Assembly: GCA_025350905.1 (NCBI GenBank)
Contig: JANXWY010000487.1
Span: forward strand, 1-36,578
DNA from: Verrucomicrobiota bacterium
GTDB taxonomy: Bacteria; Verrucomicrobiota; Verrucomicrobiia; Limisphaerales; JADLHS01
Direction of reading: 5' to 3'
Length of the DNA stretch: 36,578 bases
Positions 17,031-25,542 of this stretch are shown here, one piece after another (within the stretch, counting starts at the first letter, position 1; every line of letters starts with the position of its first letter). The translations under genes and the position numbers were made by a program. The notes beneath the pieces are model-generated. The model was not told the origin of the DNA and made no database searches. It saw only the letters and a list, made by a program, of their open reading frames with translations.

Positions 17031-18527
17031 ATGTCAGCCTCCGGCCTTCCGCTGCGTTTAGAAAGCGCGGAATCCTTTGCCACCGTCCGGGATTTTTTTC
17101 AGCGGGCGGAATTCAACGAAACTCGGCTCTGTCGGGCCCTGGCGCTCGAAGAAATGAGTGATCTCGGCCGAGTTCAATGGGCGGATGCGCAACTGGACGC
17201 GCTGCCGACCCCGCTGCGCTGGTGTCTGCAATTCTTTGTTCGTGGGTTGGTGCAGGACGAAACGGAATCTCGTACCGTCTGCCGCGACCCGGTGTTCGCC
17301 GCCCTACATAGGTTGGGTCTGCTGCAGGCCGCAAAAAAAAGCACGGCGGCCGTGGTTTGCCCGGTGTGGCTTTATCCCGCGGATGGTTTCGTGGTGGCGA
17401 CCGACCGGCGAGAGGCGCCCGAAGGGGATGCGTTTACTCCGCCGCAGGACATAGTTTTCCCGGCGATTTATGCGGGTACGCTCCGCTTCTTGCGCCTCCT
17501 CCCCGAGGCGCGCGGCGGTGACGCGCTCGATCTGTGCGGGGGGTCTGGCATCGGTGCGTTGCATCTGGCGCGCACCGCGCGCACGGCGGCCACGGCGGAT
17601 CTCACGGAGCGTTCGGCGTTCTTCGCAGAATTCAACGCCCGGTTAAATGGCGTGGCGCTGCAAAGTTTTTGCGGCGATCTTTATGGTCCGGTGGCGGGCC
17701 GGCAGTTTGATTTGATCACCGCCCACCCTCCCTTCGTTCCCGCTACGGGCACCAACATGGTTTATCGCGACGGCGGCGAGACGGGCGAGGAGGTGACTCG
17801 GCGGACCATTGAAGAACTCGCCGCGCACCTGCGACCCGGCGGTACCTGCGTCATCCTGTGCGTCGCTCGCGATACCCAGGAACAGGCGTTGGAGTATCGC
17901 GTTCGCGACTGGCTGGGAGCGGCCCGGGATGAGTTCGACATTATCTTCGGGTTGGAGAAGATCCTGACCGTGGCCGAGGTCGTTGACTCGTTGCGCAAGC
18001 GCGGCCAGCAAATTGGCGACGAAGAGGCGCGGGAGTTATCCGTCCGTTTGCACTCCTTGGGCACGCGGCAGTTTGTCTATGGGGTGCTCTTCCTCCGCCG
18101 TTATGCGGAACGGGTGGACCAGAAGCCCTTTCGCATCGGTCTGACGCAGCACGGGCGCGCGTCGGATTTTGAGCGGCTGCTCGCGTGGCGGCGACATGCG
18201 CAGCAACCAGATTTTGCCGGGTGGCTGAATCAAGCGCGGCCAGCTTTCGCGCCGCGGCTGCAACTGACCGCCCGCCACGTGGTCCAGGAAGGGGAATTGG
18301 TGCCGGGGGAGTTTATTTTCGCCATTGCCGACGGACTGGAAGCCGCGTTGCGACCGGACGCGTGGGTGGTGCCGTTGCTGGCTCAATTCAACGGCACGCG
18401 GTCGGTGGCCGAGGTGTTTGCCAGCGCTGCCGCTGAATTGCCCCCAGGTTTTCAGCTGGCGGATTTCGCGGCGCTGGTGGGGCGAATGATCGAGCGCGGC
18501 TTTTTGTGCGTGGCCTTCCCGAGTTAG
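17031..18527 (+). CDS. Class I SAM-dependent methyltransferase at the end of the T6SS operon
   Basis: Encodes 498 residues from ATG 17031; a GTG at 17013 is an equal alternative, and neither has a clear ribosome site. The N-terminal domain (about 15-120) is helical. The Rossmann core has motif I LDLCGGSGIGAL (about 166-177), and HPPF (232-235) occupies the place of the N/D-PP-Y/F catalytic motif of HemK/MTS-type enzymes, with His replacing Asn/Asp. The C-terminal ~60 residues (VVPLLAQFNGTRSVAEVF to MIERGFLCVAF) look like a winged-helix module. The three-part layout resembles large uncharacterised bacterial methyltransferases with flanking domains (DUF7059/DUF7782-like, from memory). Substrate unknown. 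The gene follows tssA by 28 bases, so protein modification linked to secretion is possible but unproven. Confidence 0.78.
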   Translation: MSASGLPLRLESAESFATVRDFFQRAEFNETRLCRALALEEMSDLGRVQWADAQLDALPTPLRWCLQFFVRGLVQDETESRTVCRDPVFAALHRLGLLQAAKKSTAAVVCPVWLYPADGFVVATDRREAPEGDAFTPPQDIVFPAIYAGTLRFLRLLPEARGGDALDLCGGSGIGALHLARTARTAATADLTERSAFFAEFNARLNGVALQSFCGDLYGPVAGRQFDLITAHPPFVPATGTNMVYRDGGETGEEVTRRTIEELAAHLRPGGTCVILCVARDTQEQALEYRVRDWLGAARDEFDIIFGLEKILTVAEVVDSLRKRGQQIGDEEARELSVRLHSLGTRQFVYGVLFLRRYAERVDQKPFRIGLTQHGRASDFERLLAWRRHAQQPDFAGWLNQARPAFAPRLQLTARHVVQEGELVPGEFIFAIADGLEAALRPDAWVVPLLAQFNGTRSVAEVFASAAAELPPGFQLADFAALVGRMIERGFLCVAFPS

Positions 18528-18776
18528 TTCCGTTCGGAGATTCTCGGGTTGCTGCCTCAACCCACACCTGAGACTTGGGTTCGCCCTTCGCGCGATGGCC
18601 AAGCCGGTTGGCTGATCGATTGAGCTTGCTAAATGGCGACCGGCGATAAGAAGATCAACCGCATTGGAAGCAACCAAATCTGCCAACCTTATGCTCGCCC
18701 AGCCCAGCAATCCATCTCCCCAGAGGTGGCCTCGGCCCTGCCTGAGGGCGGCCAACCGGGCCAGCGTTTAAGAGAT

Positions 18777-20009
18777 ATGAAAATCATACAAAATCACCAA
18801 AAGATCCGGCTGAACGCCAGCGTTTCAACAACGGTTGCTTTGCTGGCGGCGGCGCTGACGCTGACTTTGGCCGGCTGCAAGAAGTCGCCGCCTGCCGCCC
18901 CGCCGCCGCCCATCGTGCAGGTGATGGAAGTCACCGCCACGAACGTGCCGCTCCACACGGAGTTCATCGGACAACTGGACTCGCCGCAGAACGTCGAGGT
19001 ACGCGCGCGCGTCGAGGCTTTCGTGGACAAGGTAATTTTCATCGAGGGCACCGAGGTGAAAGCCGGCGCCCCGTTGTTTGCGCTGGATAAGAAGCCGTTC
19101 GAGGAAAAGCTCGCCGCCGCCAACGGGATGCTGGCGGAAGCCAACGCGGCGTTGAACAAGTACAAAGCGGACGTCGCCCGCCTCAAACCCCTCGCCGCGA
19201 AACGCGCCATACCGCAACAGGACCTCGACAACGCGGTCGCCTCGGTGGACGTAGGCGAGGCGAACGTCCTGTCCGCCAAGGCTCGGGTCGTGTCGGCCGA
19301 GATCGATCTCGGTTATTGCGACGTGAAGGCGCCGCTCGACGGCATGATCGGCGCCAAGCAGGTTTCCGTGGGCAGCCTCGTGGGCAAAGGCGAGCCGACC
19401 TTGCTGGCGACGATTTCGCAGCTCGATCCCATCTGGTTCTACTGCAATGTGAGCGAAGCCCAATATCTCCGGGGCCAAAGCGAGAGCCGTCGATTGGGCA
19501 AGAGCCTGGAAGACCTACCGGTGACCCTGATCCTCACGACGGGCGCCGCGCATCCGGCCAACGGGAAGATTGTGTTCCTCGATCGCGCGGTGGATGTGAA
19601 GACCGGCACGCTGCGGATGCGGGCGGCGTTCCCCAATCCCGAGCGGCTGCTCCGCCCCGGAATGTTCGCCCGGATGAAGGTGGATATTGGCGTCCGCCCC
19701 GACAGCATTCTGGTGCCGGAGCGGGCGGTGACGGAACTCCAAGGCAAGAATTTTGCCTGGGTCATTGGCGCCGACAACATGGCCACGCAACGCGCGGTCA
19801 AGGTGGGGGAGACGATCGGAGAAAGCGTGCTGATTGCGGAGGGCTTGAAGGCGGGTGAACGCATCGTGGTCGAAGGCCTGCAAAAGGTGCGCGAAGGGGC
19901 GCCGGTACAGCCGAAGACTGCCGCGCAGATGGCCGAGGCCGCCGAAGCCGCGAAGCAGGTTGATTCCAGCCACGCCAAGCCAGGCGAAAATAAGCCCGCC
20001 AAGGAGTAA
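18777..20009 (+). CDS. RND efflux periplasmic adaptor lipoprotein (AcrA/MexA family)
   Basis: Encodes 410 residues from ATG 18777, preceded by AAGAGA. An upstream in-frame ATG at 18633 would bury the signal sequence and is rejected. The lipobox LAGC puts the acylated Cys at 34. The mature protein has the membrane-fusion-protein order: beta-barrel and lipoyl halves (VEVRARVEAFVDKVIFIEGT, later DLGYCDVKAPLDGMIG), a helical hairpin between them (about 95-165), then a barrel and membrane-proximal domain (PGMFARMKVDIGVRPDSILV and GLKAGERIVVEGLQKVREG). It would bridge the pump encoded 4 bases downstream to the outer-membrane channel. Substrate is not readable from sequence. Confidence 0.93.
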   Translation: MKIIQNHQKIRLNASVSTTVALLAAALTLTLAGCKKSPPAAPPPPIVQVMEVTATNVPLHTEFIGQLDSPQNVEVRARVEAFVDKVIFIEGTEVKAGAPLFALDKKPFEEKLAAANGMLAEANAALNKYKADVARLKPLAAKRAIPQQDLDNAVASVDVGEANVLSAKARVVSAEIDLGYCDVKAPLDGMIGAKQVSVGSLVGKGEPTLLATISQLDPIWFYCNVSEAQYLRGQSESRRLGKSLEDLPVTLILTTGAAHPANGKIVFLDRAVDVKTGTLRMRAAFPNPERLLRPGMFARMKVDIGVRPDSILVPERAVTELQGKNFAWVIGADNMATQRAVKVGETIGESVLIAEGLKAGERIVVEGLQKVREGAPVQPKTAAQMAEAAEAAKQVDSSHAKPGENKPAKE

Positions 20010-20013
20010 TCGT

Positions 20014-23000
20014 ATGGCTGACTTCTTCATTCGCCGCCCCATCGTCGCGATGGTCATTGCCATCCTGACGGTGATCGTCGGTTTGATCTCCCTTAAACGG
20101 TTGCCCATCGCCGAGTATCCGCCGGTCAGCCCGACGATGATCCAGGTCACCACGACCTATCGCGGTGCCGCGGCGGAAGCCGTCATGGAATCCGTCGCCA
20201 CGCCCATCGAGTCCAAGGTCAACGGCGTGGACAAGCTGCTTTACATGCAGTCCTACAGTGCCAACGACGGCAAACTCACGCTAAATGCTTATTTCGACGT
20301 GGGCACGGACGTGGACATCATGCAGGTGAACGCGCAGAACCGCGTCGGTCAGGCGGATGCGCAGTTGCCCGATGCGGTCAAACGCGAAGGCGTGGTGGTC
20401 AACCGCTCCAGTCCCGACATCTTGATGGTCGTCGGACTTTACTCGCCCAATAGCACCTACGACGCGGTGTTTCTGGGCAATTACTGCGACATCAACCTGG
20501 TGGACGCCATCAAGCGCGTGAAGGGCGTGGGCGACGTGAAGAATTTCACCGCCCAGGATTATTCCATGCGCGTCTGGCTGCGGCCCGACAAGCTCGCCAT
20601 TCTGGGCATCACGCCCGCGGACATTCAGAACGCCATCAAGGAGCAAAACGCGCAGTCCCCCGCGGGCCGGATCGGGGCCGAGCCGGCGCCCCCGGGCCAG
20701 GAAATGCAGTTCAACGTCCGCGCCCTCGGCCTGCTCAAGGATCCTCAGGAGTTCGCGGAGATCATCATCCGCTCCAACCCCGACGGGTCGCAGGTAAAGA
20801 TCAAGGATGTCGGTCGCGTGGAACTCGGCGCGCAGACCTACGATTTGCGCGGCCGGTTCAACCAGCGGGGAAAACCGTCGGCCGCAGGCGCCCTCGGCAT
20901 CTTTCTCGCGCCCGGCGCAAACGCCATTGAGACCGCCGACAACGTGAAGAAGATTCTCGAGACCGCCAAACTGCGGTTCCCAACGGACATGGCTTACGAC
21001 GTGGTGATGGATTCCACCCTGCCGATTAAAGCTTCGATGGAGGGGATTGTGCACACGCTCTTCGAGGCCGTCGTGCTCGTGCTGATCGTGGTCTATCTCT
21101 TTCTGCAAAGTTTCCGGGCGACCCTCATTCCGATGGCGACGGTGCCCGTCTCGCTCCTCGGCGCCTTCATCATGTTCCCGGCGATGGGTTTCAGTGTGAA
21201 CGTGCTGACGATGCTCGGCCTGGTGCTGGCCATCGGCATCGTGGTGGACGACGCGATCGTCGTGGTCGAGGCGGTGCAACACCACCTCGAGCACGGCAAG
21301 GAGCCCGTGGAAGCGACCCAACTGGCGATGAAAGAAGTGTCCGGTCCGGTGGTGGCCATCGGTTTGGTCCTGTGCGCCGTGTTCGTGCCGGTGGCCTTTA
21401 TGGGCGGCGTGACCGGCCAGCTCTACAGTCAGTTTGCCCTCACCATTGCCATCGCGGTGGTTTTCTCGGTGATCAACGCCCTGACCCTCAGCCCCGCCTT
21501 GTGCGCGCTGATGCTCAAGAAACCGGCCCCGGGCCGCGGGCCGATCGCGGCGTTTTTTAAATTGTTCAACCGGTTTTTCGACTGGTTGAGCAACAGCTAC
21601 GGCAACATCGTCGGCAGCCTGGCCCGCAAGGCCACGCGCTCCATGCTGCTGCTGGTTGCGGTGGTGGCTGGCATCTGGCTGCTCGGCAAGTTCGTGCCCG
21701 GCGGGTTCATTCCAGACGAGGACAAGGGATTTCTGTTTGTCTCCGTCGAACTGCCCGAAGGCGCTTCGCTTCAACGGACCGATGAACTCCTCAAGCAGGT
21801 GGAAGCCATTGTCTCGAACACCGAAGGCGTCCGCTCGGCCGTGGGACTGGCCGGATACAACGTCCTCAACTCTTTGAACTTTCCCAACTCGGCCATGATG
21901 TTCGTGGGTTTGGAGCCGTGGGAGGAACGCAAAGCGCCCGCGTTGCATGCCAAGGCGCTCGTGGCCGGGTGGAACAAGAAGTTTGCCGCCCTCCCCGGCG
22001 CGCGGGCCTTCGCGTTTGGCCCGCCGCCCCTGCCGGGTTACGGCAACGTCTCCGGCTTCACCATGCAATTGCAGGATCGTTCCGGCGGTTCGATTGAGCA
22101 GCTGGCCGGCTACGTGAAGCAACTGCAAAAAGCAGTGGCCGAGCGACCGGAGATTGCCCGCGTCAGCACCACCTTCAATTCGGCCACGCCGCAGGTAAAG
22201 GTTGAGCTTGACCGCGAGAAGGCCCGCACGTTGGGCGTGCCGGTGGACAGTATTTTCCAGACGCTGCAAACCTACCTGAGCGGTCTGTATGTGAACGATT
22301 TTGTCCGCTTTGGCCGCGTCTATAAGGTCTTCCTCCAGGCGGAACCGGATTTCACCAGCCAGCCTGCCGACATCGGCAAGTTTTATGTGCGCAACAACGA
22401 CGGTGGCATGGTGCCTCTCAACACGCTGGTCAAGATCACCAGGATGAGCGGACCGAACTTCGTCTCCCGCTTCAACCTCTACAACGCGGCCGAAATGATG
22501 GGCGCAACGGCACCCGGCTTCAGCTCCGGGCAGGCTATCCAGGCCATCGAGGAAGTCATGAAGACCATGCCCAGCGAAGTCGGCTACGAATGGTCCGGTC
22601 TCACGCTGCAGGAAAAGAAATCCGAGGGCCAGGCGCCGGTCATTTTCGGCATGGCGGTGCTGTTTGTTTTTCTGTTGCTGGCGGCGCAGTATGAAAGTTG
22701 GGGATTGCCCTTCGCGGTGCTGCTGGCCACGCCGACCGTCATCCTGGGCATGATGATTGGGCTGTTGATGCGCGGCTTCGACATGAACGTGTATGCGCAG
22801 ATCGGTCTCGTCATGCTCATCGGGCTGGCGGCCAAGAACGCCATTTTGATCGTCGAATTCGCCAAGATGAAACGCGAGGAGGGCGTCGAGATTCTCGAGG
22901 CCGCGATTCAAGGATCGAAGCTGCGCCTGCGGCCGATCCTGATGACGTCCTTCGCCTTCATTCTCGGCTGTATTCCCCTGATGCTGGCCAAGGGTTCCGG

Positions 23001-23178
23001 GGCCGCGTCGCGCAGCACCCTGGGGACGGGCGTGGTATATGGCATGACTATCGCCACGGCCATCGGGCTGTTCATCATCCCGGTCTGCTATGTCTTCGTG
23101 CAAAAGATCGTCGAACGAGGCGGGAAGAAAGTGCCGATACCCGTCGTCGCCCCGGCGGGGAAAGGAGAAGCACACTGA
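20014..23178 (+). CDS. RND multidrug efflux permease (AcrB/MexB, HAE1 family)
   Basis: Encodes 1054 residues, the normal family length. AAGGAG (20001-20006) lies 7 bases before ATG 20014, so the longer frame from 19855 is rejected. The start MADFFIRRPIVAMVIAI is typical. Proton-relay residues are intact: Asp412 and Asp413 in GIVVDDAIVVVEA and Lys941 in GLAAKNAILIVEF, matching AcrB D407, D408 and K940. Twelve spans and two large periplasmic loops fit the fold, with the porter-domain stretch FAFGPPPLPGYGNVSGF present. It pumps substrates outward using the proton gradient, together with the adaptor upstream and the channel downstream. The stop overlaps the next ATG by one base (TGATG). Confidence 0.96.
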   Translation: MADFFIRRPIVAMVIAILTVIVGLISLKRLPIAEYPPVSPTMIQVTTTYRGAAAEAVMESVATPIESKVNGVDKLLYMQSYSANDGKLTLNAYFDVGTDVDIMQVNAQNRVGQADAQLPDAVKREGVVVNRSSPDILMVVGLYSPNSTYDAVFLGNYCDINLVDAIKRVKGVGDVKNFTAQDYSMRVWLRPDKLAILGITPADIQNAIKEQNAQSPAGRIGAEPAPPGQEMQFNVRALGLLKDPQEFAEIIIRSNPDGSQVKIKDVGRVELGAQTYDLRGRFNQRGKPSAAGALGIFLAPGANAIETADNVKKILETAKLRFPTDMAYDVVMDSTLPIKASMEGIVHTLFEAVVLVLIVVYLFLQSFRATLIPMATVPVSLLGAFIMFPAMGFSVNVLTMLGLVLAIGIVVDDAIVVVEAVQHHLEHGKEPVEATQLAMKEVSGPVVAIGLVLCAVFVPVAFMGGVTGQLYSQFALTIAIAVVFSVINALTLSPALCALMLKKPAPGRGPIAAFFKLFNRFFDWLSNSYGNIVGSLARKATRSMLLLVAVVAGIWLLGKFVPGGFIPDEDKGFLFVSVELPEGASLQRTDELLKQVEAIVSNTEGVRSAVGLAGYNVLNSLNFPNSAMMFVGLEPWEERKAPALHAKALVAGWNKKFAALPGARAFAFGPPPLPGYGNVSGFTMQLQDRSGGSIEQLAGYVKQLQKAVAERPEIARVSTTFNSATPQVKVELDREKARTLGVPVDSIFQTLQTYLSGLYVNDFVRFGRVYKVFLQAEPDFTSQPADIGKFYVRNNDGGMVPLNTLVKITRMSGPNFVSRFNLYNAAEMMGATAPGFSSGQAIQAIEEVMKTMPSEVGYEWSGLTLQEKKSEGQAPVIFGMAVLFVFLLLAAQYESWGLPFAVLLATPTVILGMMIGLLMRGFDMNVYAQIGLVMLIGLAAKNAILIVEFAKMKREEGVEILEAAIQGSKLRLRPILMTSFAFILGCIPLMLAKGSGAASRSTLGTGVVYGMTIATAIGLFIIPVCYVFVQKIVERGGKKVPIPVVAPAGKGEAH

Positions 23179-24869
23179 TGAAAACTGTGGCACAGCAGAC
23201 TCAGCACAGGCGACTGCAAGTTGAACATCGGACGATTCTCCCTCACCCTGACCCTCTCCCGCTGGGAGAGGGAACAGCCATCGCACTTCGAAATTGTTTC
23301 ACCTCTTGTCCGGCCAACGCCGACGCCGGTTACTCGAAAAACCGGACGGCAATTCTCCCTCCCCCAGCGGGAGAGGGCCGGGGTGAGGGAGAGACTCCGG
23401 ATCATGGGCGCGCTTCGGCTACATTTGGTCGGTTCGCAGTCGCCGCAAGAATCCTCTGCCTAGCGATGATCCTTCTCGCCGGTTGCGCCGTTGGGCCGGA
23501 CTACCAGCGCCCCGCGGTGGAAGCGCCCGCCGCCTATCGCACTGCCGCCTCAGACACCAACGCTTCGGTCGGCACGAACACGTTCGCGGACCTTGGCTGG
23601 TGGGCGGTGTTTCAGGATCCGCAGCTGTCGGCTTACATCGGCGACGCGCTTACGAACAACTGGGACATCAAGATCATCGCGGCGCGCGTGCTGCAGGCCC
23701 AAGCGTCGTTGCAAGTTGCCCGCTCGCAGTTCTTCCCCAACCTCTCCGCCGGCGGCGACCTTGTCACCAGCCGGGCCTCACAAAACGGCCCGAGTCCAAT
23801 CCCGTCCGGAGCGAATCCGCAGCAGAACTATGGTGACGTTTTTGCGGGCATGTCGGCCTATGAGGTTGACCTGTGGGGCAAGATTCGTCGCGCCAATGAG
23901 GCGGCGCGGGCCCGTTACCTCGCCACGGAAGATGCGCAGCGTGCCGTGCGGCAGACGCTCGTGGCGCAAGTAGCCGCGGCCTATCTCGCGCTGCTGGAAC
24001 TTGATTATGAACTGGAAATCGCCCAGCGCACCTATCAGGTTCGTACGAATTCGCTCGGGCTGACCGAAGCCCGCGAGCAAGGCGGCGTGGCCGCGATGCA
24101 GGACGTCGCCCAGGCGAAGATTCTCGTCTATGGGGCCGAGGCCAGCATCGTGGATATCCAGCGCCAGCGCGAGCAGCAGGAAAACTTTCTGTGCATTCTG
24201 CTCGGCCGCAATCCCGGCTCGATTCAGCGCGGGGCGGGATTCGTCAATCAGCAAGTCCGCGCGGAAGTCCCCGCGGGTTTGCCGTCATCCTTGTTGGAGC
24301 GCCGCCCCGACCTCCAATTCGCGGAACAAGAGTTGGTCGCCGCGAACGCGAACATCGGCCAGGCCAAAGCGGCTTTCTATCCGCAGCTCACTTTGACCGG
24401 CTTTTATGGCTTTCAGAGCGTGGCATTTTCCGACCTGTTCGCCCCGGCGTCGCGGACCTGGCAGTTCGGCCCCGCGGTGACCGTGCCATTGTTCACGGGT
24501 GGTCGCTTGCGGGCCAACTTGAAAATTACCCAGGCGCAATACGAAGAAGCCTTGGCCACCTATCAGAAGACCGTGCAAAACGCTTTCCGCGAAGTATCCG
24601 ACGGCCTCATCGCCTACCAGCGCACGCGCGAATTTGCAGTCCGGCAGGAGCAGCGCACGCAGGCCAACCGCGAGGCCGCCGAGCTGGCCAACATTCGCTA
24701 CGACGGCGGAGTGACCAGTTATCTGGAAGTGCTCTACAACGAACAAGAGCTGTTCACCGCTGAATTAGTCCTGGCCCAGGCCCGGCTTAGTGAATTGCTC
24801 TCCGTGGTCCAACTTTACCGCGCCCTCGGTGGTGGTTGGCAGACAGAAAACTCGATGGTTCAAAAATAG
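23178..24869 (+). CDS. Outer-membrane efflux lipoprotein (OprM/TolC family) with repeat-derived N-terminal extension
   Basis: Encodes 563 residues from ATG 23178, which overlaps the pump stop by one base and has AAGGAG 10 bases upstream. The lipobox LLAGC places the acylated Cys at residue 103, far too deep for a normal signal peptide. Residues about 20-72 are translated from a palindromic DNA repeat (HPDPLPLGEG and PPPAGEGRGEGE). After Cys103 the protein is a normal OprM-type channel: GPDYQRP, WWAVFQDPQLSAYI, YEVDLWGKIRRANEAARARY, two coiled-coil helical repeats, and the family strand GPAVTVPLFTGGRLRANL. An internal ATG at 23466 would leave only six residues before the Cys. Export with the long extension is doubtful unless another start is used. 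Confidence 0.88.
   Translation: MKTVAQQTQHRRLQVEHRTILPHPDPLPLGEGTAIALRNCFTSCPANADAGYSKNRTAILPPPAGEGRGEGETPDHGRASATFGRFAVAARILCLAMILLAGCAVGPDYQRPAVEAPAAYRTAASDTNASVGTNTFADLGWWAVFQDPQLSAYIGDALTNNWDIKIIAARVLQAQASLQVARSQFFPNLSAGGDLVTSRASQNGPSPIPSGANPQQNYGDVFAGMSAYEVDLWGKIRRANEAARARYLATEDAQRAVRQTLVAQVAAAYLALLELDYELEIAQRTYQVRTNSLGLTEAREQGGVAAMQDVAQAKILVYGAEASIVDIQRQREQQENFLCILLGRNPGSIQRGAGFVNQQVRAEVPAGLPSSLLERRPDLQFAEQELVAANANIGQAKAAFYPQLTLTGFYGFQSVAFSDLFAPASRTWQFGPAVTVPLFTGGRLRANLKITQAQYEEALATYQKTVQNAFREVSDGLIAYQRTREFAVRQEQRTQANREAAELANIRYDGGVTSYLEVLYNEQELFTAELVLAQARLSELLSVVQLYRALGGGWQTENSMVQK
23235..23396. repeat. Inverted palindromic repeat pair (MITE/REP-like) inside the efflux channel gene
   Basis: The left arm (about 23238-23273) and right arm (about 23352-23394) are near-complementary inverted copies about 90 bases apart. 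Each contains its own palindrome; the left one is CCCTCTCCC-GCT-GGGAGAGGG, with 9-bp stems. The arms read CCCTCACCCTGACCC and, on the other strand, CCCTCACCCCGGCCC. Such CCCTCACCC...CTCTCCC elements are widespread non-autonomous repeats in bacterial genomes (from memory). The element keeps the reading frame open. Confidence 0.8.
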
Positions 24870-24909
24870 GGGTTGGCCAACCGGCCCGCCCAGCTTGCGA
24901 ATGATAATT

Positions 24910-25365
24910 ATGAAAACGTCAAACATGAACCCCGATTCGCAAAAACTGGCCGGCGCGGTGCAAGCGGCCCGCCTCCGCGTGGTCGCGGCGGAAAGCCGAT
25001 GGCAAACGTCCAAACAACAGGCGCGGGCAGCCAAGCGTCGGCGCAAAGAGGTAAAGCTCATGGCCCGGCGCGCCCGCAAACAGGCTAAACAAGCGAAGGC
25101 GGATTTGGCCGACGCCCGGAAAGCGCTGGCCGTAGCCGAAGCGAAACTCGCCATCGCCGGTAGCCACGTCGCGGCTAGGAAACCTGCCTCTGCCAAACCA
25201 AGGCCGAAGCCAGTGGCCAAGCGCGCCATCGCTGCCGCCAAGCAAAAACCGGTGTCAGCCCGGCCGCTGCTCCCCGCGGTTCCATCCGCCCCGCCTCCGG
25301 CACCCGAGCCCACGGTGCCAGCAGCTCCTTCAATCCCGGAAGCTCAGCCCGGCAACGAATCATAG
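24910..25365 (+). CDS. Basic Lys/Ala-rich coiled-coil protein with Pro-rich tail
   Basis: Encodes 151 residues from ATG 24910; ATG 24901 would add MII and is equally possible. Residues about 12-85 are a charged helix likely to form coiled coil (QAARLRVVAAESRWQTSKQQ, then RRRKEVKLMARRARKQAKQ). Residues about 86-120 are Ala/Lys/Pro repeats (KPASAKPRPKPVAKR) of the kind seen in histone H1-like and AlgP-like tails. The end is Pro/Ala-rich and neutral to acidic. There is no signal peptide. It may bind nucleic acid or polyphosphate electrostatically; this is inference from composition. It lies 40 bases after the efflux channel gene and before ppk2. No family is recognised. Confidence 0.6.
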   Translation: MKTSNMNPDSQKLAGAVQAARLRVVAAESRWQTSKQQARAAKRRRKEVKLMARRARKQAKQAKADLADARKALAVAEAKLAIAGSHVAARKPASAKPRPKPVAKRAIAAAKQKPVSARPLLPAVPSAPPPAPEPTVPAAPSIPEAQPGNES

Positions 25366-25542
25366 CCACGCGGAAAGCGGAACGAGTGAGTTGCCGCTCG
25401 GTGAATTTCCGCAAGAATCGCAAACGGCGCGCACGATGAATCTCAAAAATAAACCTTCTCCGCCGATCCCAATTGGGTTGAGGCAACTCGGCCCCTCGGT
25501 CACGCATGCGTAAGCTAACAAATCCCTAACCCTGATGAAGTT

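Noticed and set aside
18546-18563. Hairpin GGGTTG-loop-CAACCC after the methyltransferase gene
   Set aside because: The stem is only six pairs and no T-run follows, so I do not call it a terminator.
18633-18776. N-terminal extension of the adaptor lipoprotein
   Set aside because: It would put 48 residues before a normal lipoprotein signal, and ATG 18777 has a nearby AAGAGA.
22698-23177. Upstream extension of the efflux channel frame into the pump gene
   Set aside because: It overlaps well-supported pump coding sequence; the TGATG start at 23178 with a ribosome site explains the gene.
20281-23286. 1001-codon open frame on the minus strand opposite the RND pump gene
   Set aside because: It is a shadow of the high-G+C codon pattern of the pump gene; its translation is rich in His, Arg, Asp and Gln with no recognisable domain.
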